Assembly (NCBI GenBank): GCA_020881915.1
Contig: JAJFPB010000001.1
Location: 5,890,001 to 5,954,000 of the forward strand
Direction: 5' to 3'
From: Paramyrothecium sp. XJ0827
Taxonomy: Eukaryota; Ascomycota; Sordariomycetes; Hypocreales; Stachybotryaceae
Length of the DNA: 64,000 bases
The position numbers and the translations under genes are program-made. How positions within the stretch are numbered: position 1 is the first letter of the stretch; each line of letters begins with the position of its first letter. This document shows positions 60,123 to 64,000 of the stretch, piece after piece. The notes beneath the pieces are model-generated. The model did not search any database, was not told the DNA's origin, and worked only from the letters and a program-made list of their open reading frames with translations.

Positions 60123-61115
60123 GAAATTTACTCCCCGCGGCCTTTCATATTGTAAATGCCATCGCGAGGTCTATGGCACTGGTAGAGGTGATCAAGCATA
60201 GGTCCTCACGAGAGGGACTCTAGCCGTCCAAAGATCACGGCTGCCATGCGATGTCTTCCGTGGCAATCGTCGCAGCTAGGGGATTCATCAATTGTGCGGA
60301 CCTGGATATTCTTGGGGTTTGGCACGATGAAGGTCATTAAGACGTCCCTGCCAATCATGTTTCTGTCCCTTCCTATATCACGACAACAAGCATAGTGCCG
60401 ACTTCCATCTCGTCCTCTTCATCTAGAGAGTGCTTGGCATTGATCAAGGGCGGCACGTTGGTCTTATAAGACGGCCACCTTACGTTTAACCAGGACGTAG
60501 CTGATCGAGAATTCTAGAGCAGTTATTTTCCATAAATTTCTTGCAAAATATTACGGAAAATGTAATTGTGATCTCAAGAAAATACAAGGGGAACATAGGT
60601 AAAATATAAGGGAAATCCCAGAAAACTACACAGTTTGTTAGCTTCCTCTACCATTCCACCTCCCCTGTCGAAGCCGCGTTGCGATTCAAAATAAACGATG
60701 CCAATCATCATCCACTGTTTCCCCATGCTTGTACGGTATGTGACTACTTTGCCAATCGTCTTGTGGTAGCTTAAAGCTGCGATATTAGTAAGACTACATT
60801 AAGTTCACAGGATTTTATGTTGAGACAGAAACAGATGTTTCCCGGTAATGCGTCACTTTATCCATCAACAATCCGTCTAATCGAAACTTTGGTATATTAC
60901 AGATGCCTCATTTGGGCTTGTCATTAGGTAAAGTGCCTTCCTTCCAGTTCCATGGTGGCGGGAGGCCAATAAGGTTTGCCCAGCTCCATACAACCCGAGA
61001 TGGTGGACAGCACGTGACTGCGACCCAAACAGCCGGATCCTCATCTAAATGCTTCATCCATGAGTCCTCGTCGTCCCCCATGCGTTTTTACCTCAATCAG
61101 GCTTCAAAAACATGT

Positions 61116-62395
61116 TTATTTGGCAATTTCTACTCCGCCAGTAGCGTGGAATGCCTTTTTCAGGTCGCCTTTGTCGATTTAAGTCAGATTTTGAGCATTT
61201 AGGGGTGTTGAGAATGGGTCAAACATACCGTAGATAGCGAACTGGCCAGCAGTCAGGGTACCAACCATGAAGAGACGGGCGCCAATACCGCTGAAGGAGC
61301 CGCGAACGCCGAGGTCCTTGGCAATCTTGATGAGACGGGAGGTGGTTCCCTCACCGGGCAGGCCCTTGGTCTTGTTGATCTTGGAGAGCATGGTGTCGGC
61401 GGGCTGAGAAACAATAGCGGCGGCGAAACCGGCCATCAGACCGGAGCCGAGGTTAGCAACAGTCTGCTGGCCGTCGGACAGGCTCTCCTTGGGGAAAGAA
61501 CGGAAGACGACCTCGGAGACCTTCTCGAAGACGACGAACTTGGTCATGGTGTAAGGGACCCTGTAAAGTGGCACGTGTTAGTGATCCGTTTAAGAGGTAT
61601 CGGTACTTCGTGTGGGTACTTCGTGTGAAAAGAAAAGACTTACTGCTTGAACAGAATGGGACCGAAACCAGCGTAGAAAGCACCGATACCCTCGTTCTTC
61701 AGCATCTTGGTGAAACCACCAATGAGGCCATTGGCGTAGGTAGGCTCAGAGACGAGACGGATACGGGTGGCCTCAAGAGGGCACAGGGCGATGTCGGCGA
61801 AGAACTCGGCGAGACCGGAGGAAGCCAGGTAGACGGCGGTACGGTTGTTGGAAGCAGTCTCGTAGCCAATGGCGTTGATGGCCTGCTGCTTGAAGAACTC
61901 GTAACCGCCGAACTTCAGGGCACCCTGGAGGAAGTAACCGGCGAAGGTAGGGCCAACACCAGTCAGGAGGGCACCAGCACCCTCATTCTGGATGACCTGG
62001 CGGAAACCACCGATGAGACCACGGTTGTAGGTGGCGGGATCGAGCTGAATACGGGTCTTGACACTAGATACGAACCAAGGTTAGCCGAGTAGCCCAATTG
62101 AGTCTTTGACGAAAGCACGGCGACCGGCAACACAGCGAAGCTATCTTGGGACTTTGCGCGCAACCGCGCGCGCCTCGAATAGCAATTGCGCCAGCGCCCC
62201 GATCCGAGCAGGATGGCCCTTAACAAAGTAATGGGTGACTTACACATCGACGGGAGTCAGAGCACCATGGGTGACGGAGCAGCAGACAGCACCAGCCAGG
62301 GCGAAGCGGGAGTAGAGAGCCAGGCCCTGAGGCTTGGTAGGGTCGTTGGCCTTGGCCGTCTGAACGGCAGCCTCGATCTTTCCGGCCGCAGTCAT
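61116..62395 (-). CDS. mir1: Mitochondrial phosphate carrier
   Basis: This inner-membrane transporter imports phosphate with protons for ATP synthesis. Four exons, 62395-62244, 62063-61644, 61560-61229 and 61168-61116, give 318 residues, the usual length. Three carrier repeats each carry the signature: PVDVVKTRI (split by intron 1), PLEATRIRL and PADTMLSKI. The N-terminus has a short polar leader before [12 protein letters not shown]. The last exon is only 53 bases and supplies [17 protein letters not shown], the expected family C-terminus; without it the frame would run into a spurious tail after QFAIYG. Codons are strongly C-ending, as in a highly expressed gene. Intron 2 contains a 13-base tandem duplication. 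Confidence 0.95.
61602..61627. repeat. 13-base tandem duplication in mir1 intron 2
   Basis: GGTACTTCGTGTG occurs twice back to back (61602-61614 and 61615-61627), inside the intron between the second and third mir1 exons. Confidence 0.9.
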
Positions 62396-64000
62396 TGTGT
62401 CTGTTGCGAAGAGAGGATGGAGTGGAGTTGGTATGAGTTGCGACCTTGAGACAGGCTTTGGGTCTCGCAAGAGATTTCAAAGGAGGTGATGATGATCAAG
62501 GAGAGGAAGAAAAAAGCTGGCTTGAGGTCTTTTTTTTCTTAGCCCGGCCTCCCTGGCTCGAAGGCTGGGGGCCGTGAGCCAATAATCGATTCGGGAATAC
62601 TCGGGTGGATTGCACCGAACGGGAGCACGGATCACAAAGGGGCGAGTTAGGACACCGTCTGCAGTGCCTTACCTAAGGCGCCGCAAGTAGAGGTACACTG
62701 TAGTTGGTATTGGCTGGGGACCACTTCAAGGCGCACGCTGTAGCCGGTACAGGCCAAGACGGCAGTATGCTTGAAACCTCGGTACCTCCGTCGCAACAAT
62801 AATAGCAGCTGTACAGCTCGGGGAGAGCCGAGCCCGTACCTGGTTACGCACTCATAACAATAAGACAGAGTTCCTCTACCTCTGCTGAAAAATTGTTTAG
62901 CCGCTGGTGTTTGCCCAGGGGATCGACATTTTTAAACAATCCCGAGTCACTGCCTAACTCTATTTCAAACCAACTATTGGAGAGAGAAAAAGAATCAGCA
63001 TTCACGGATGTTCGCAAGCTGCTTCTACATCAGTATCGCGTCGATTGAGTTCCGAACACAAAACCAAACCTTGGGCTGTAAACACTCTGGCATCAACCAG
63101 GCCGCTAGGTTGGCGCACATGCCGACATCCCCCACGGTTCCCGGGGGCAACGGATTGCACAGTGGATGTTCGCTATCCACTGGCCCAGCGCTTCACCTTG
63201 CTTTTGCGCGACCGTCGGACCGCAGAAGGCCTGGCAATTCCGTCATTTGACCCACCAGTCACTGGCTTGCCTTGGCCAACGTGGTAGCGTTCGGCTCTGC
63301 TACCAAAACATTGTGCATCCCTGGGTTACTGAGTGAAATAAGCGCATTGCATGCATGTGTCTTTCCGTACGGTAGTATTACTCCAATTATTCTCGTCTGC
63401 TGCGGCCTTGCGTCCGTTCTCGTTGCATCCGGTGCCTTGGGATCTCTTCATCAACGCTTGCAGTTCAAAATAACACCAAGGCTATGGGTCAACAGTAAGA
63501 GGTAAGATGATTGCATATCCACCAGTGACGTCGCTACCATCACCTACGCACTAGCATCGGTATAATTCTCTTCTACCAATGTGGTAACAAAACGGGAAGT
63601 TTTTCAGCCTCGCATCTAAAGCCTTGCTTATACATCGCAAATTATCCATAGCCTTTCGCAGATGTTGGGGCCAACATTTGCAAGACCTGCATGTGGACTC
63701 CAAGCCTCCAAATCTGGTTGCAGTGAGTAAAGTCCTTGCAGATGGTGTAGTTGGCATAATATCTGCGAAGCATAACCTACCTCTGTGGGGCGCAGAGATG
63801 GGATGAGATACATCTGCTCGGCCCCGGTACCTCTATTTGATGAGGTTGACACAACTACGTTGGCTCATGGCTTTCTACGGCACGTACGTGTTGAATAAGT
63901 GCTCGTGATCTCGCGATCCTGTCTTCGGGATAAGGACTCGGCTATTTGCACTGGTCTTTGCAGGTCCGGGTAACTTCTTCGAAAATCCAAAACCAAACAT
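62396..64000. other. mir1 promoter and right-edge non-coding region
   Basis: About 1.6 kb with no supported gene. It includes a CCTAAGG motif at 62672-62678. Frames near 63.0-63.5 kb and 63.6-63.85 kb are short and overlapping. A gene may begin beyond the window. Confidence 0.55.

Larger units (their letters stand above)
58317..61115. other. Intergenic region with one weak frame
   Basis: About 2.8 kb separating the F-box membrane gene from the phosphate carrier gene. A CCTAAGGTAAGGTAGG repeat is at 59121-59144. An AT-rich stretch lies at about 60.52-60.64 kb. A possible small gene at 59730-60122 is listed separately. Nothing else is supported. Confidence 0.55.

Overview
This window is nuclear DNA from a filamentous ascomycete, most likely a sordariomycete and probably in Hypocreales. 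The evidence is: short GT-AG introns of about 48-120 bases with CTRAC branch points; typical Pezizomycotina orthologues (a BrlA conidiation factor, Atg27, a Pex22-like peroxin, a fungal GH35 beta-galactosidase); and scattered GGTAAGGTA / CCTAAGGTAC microrepeats. I found no convincing tRNA, rRNA, CRISPR array or intact transposon. Exon joins below were chosen so that reading frame, splice signals and protein family all agree.

Layout. 1-6.8 kb is gene-poor. 6.8-14.5 kb holds an adenine deaminase (+), the ubiquitin E4 ligase Ufd2 (-, seven exons) and a TRAF-type RING/zinc-finger protein (-). 16.5-18.7 kb is a membrane-anchored, hormone-sensitive-lipase-like hydrolase (+). 19.7-26.3 kb is compact: glutamate decarboxylase (+), a small secreted six-cysteine protein (-), acetylornithine aminotransferase (-) and Atg27 (-). 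27.1-35.1 kb holds the SAGA subunit Spt20 with 65 consecutive glutamines (-), a Pex22-like peroxin (-) and eIF2B gamma (+). 35-45.7 kb is largely non-coding around one gene, the conidiation regulator brlA (41.3-42.5 kb). 45.7-48.1 kb is an F-box/LRR protein (+). 51.1-54.6 kb is a secreted beta-galactosidase (-). 56.1-58.3 kb holds a glycine-rich membrane-anchored protein (+) and an F-box protein with several membrane spans (-). 61.1-62.4 kb is the mitochondrial phosphate carrier (-). The right end is non-coding.

How the genes relate. This is mostly a housekeeping neighbourhood, not a biosynthetic cluster. Four genes have ubiquitin-linked domains (U-box E4, TRAF-like RING, two F-box proteins), but they are not adjacent and I infer no common pathway. 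Arginine synthesis (acetylornithine aminotransferase) carries cross-pathway-control motifs in its promoter, and eIF2B gamma belongs to the same general-control circuit in yeast. The most interesting regulatory landscape is the long gene-free domain around brlA, with four AbaA-type CATTCY motifs close upstream of its start codon. I did not find a clearly undescribed multi-gene system; the best candidates for novelty are the membrane F-box protein, the secreted six-cysteine protein and the brlA regulatory domain.
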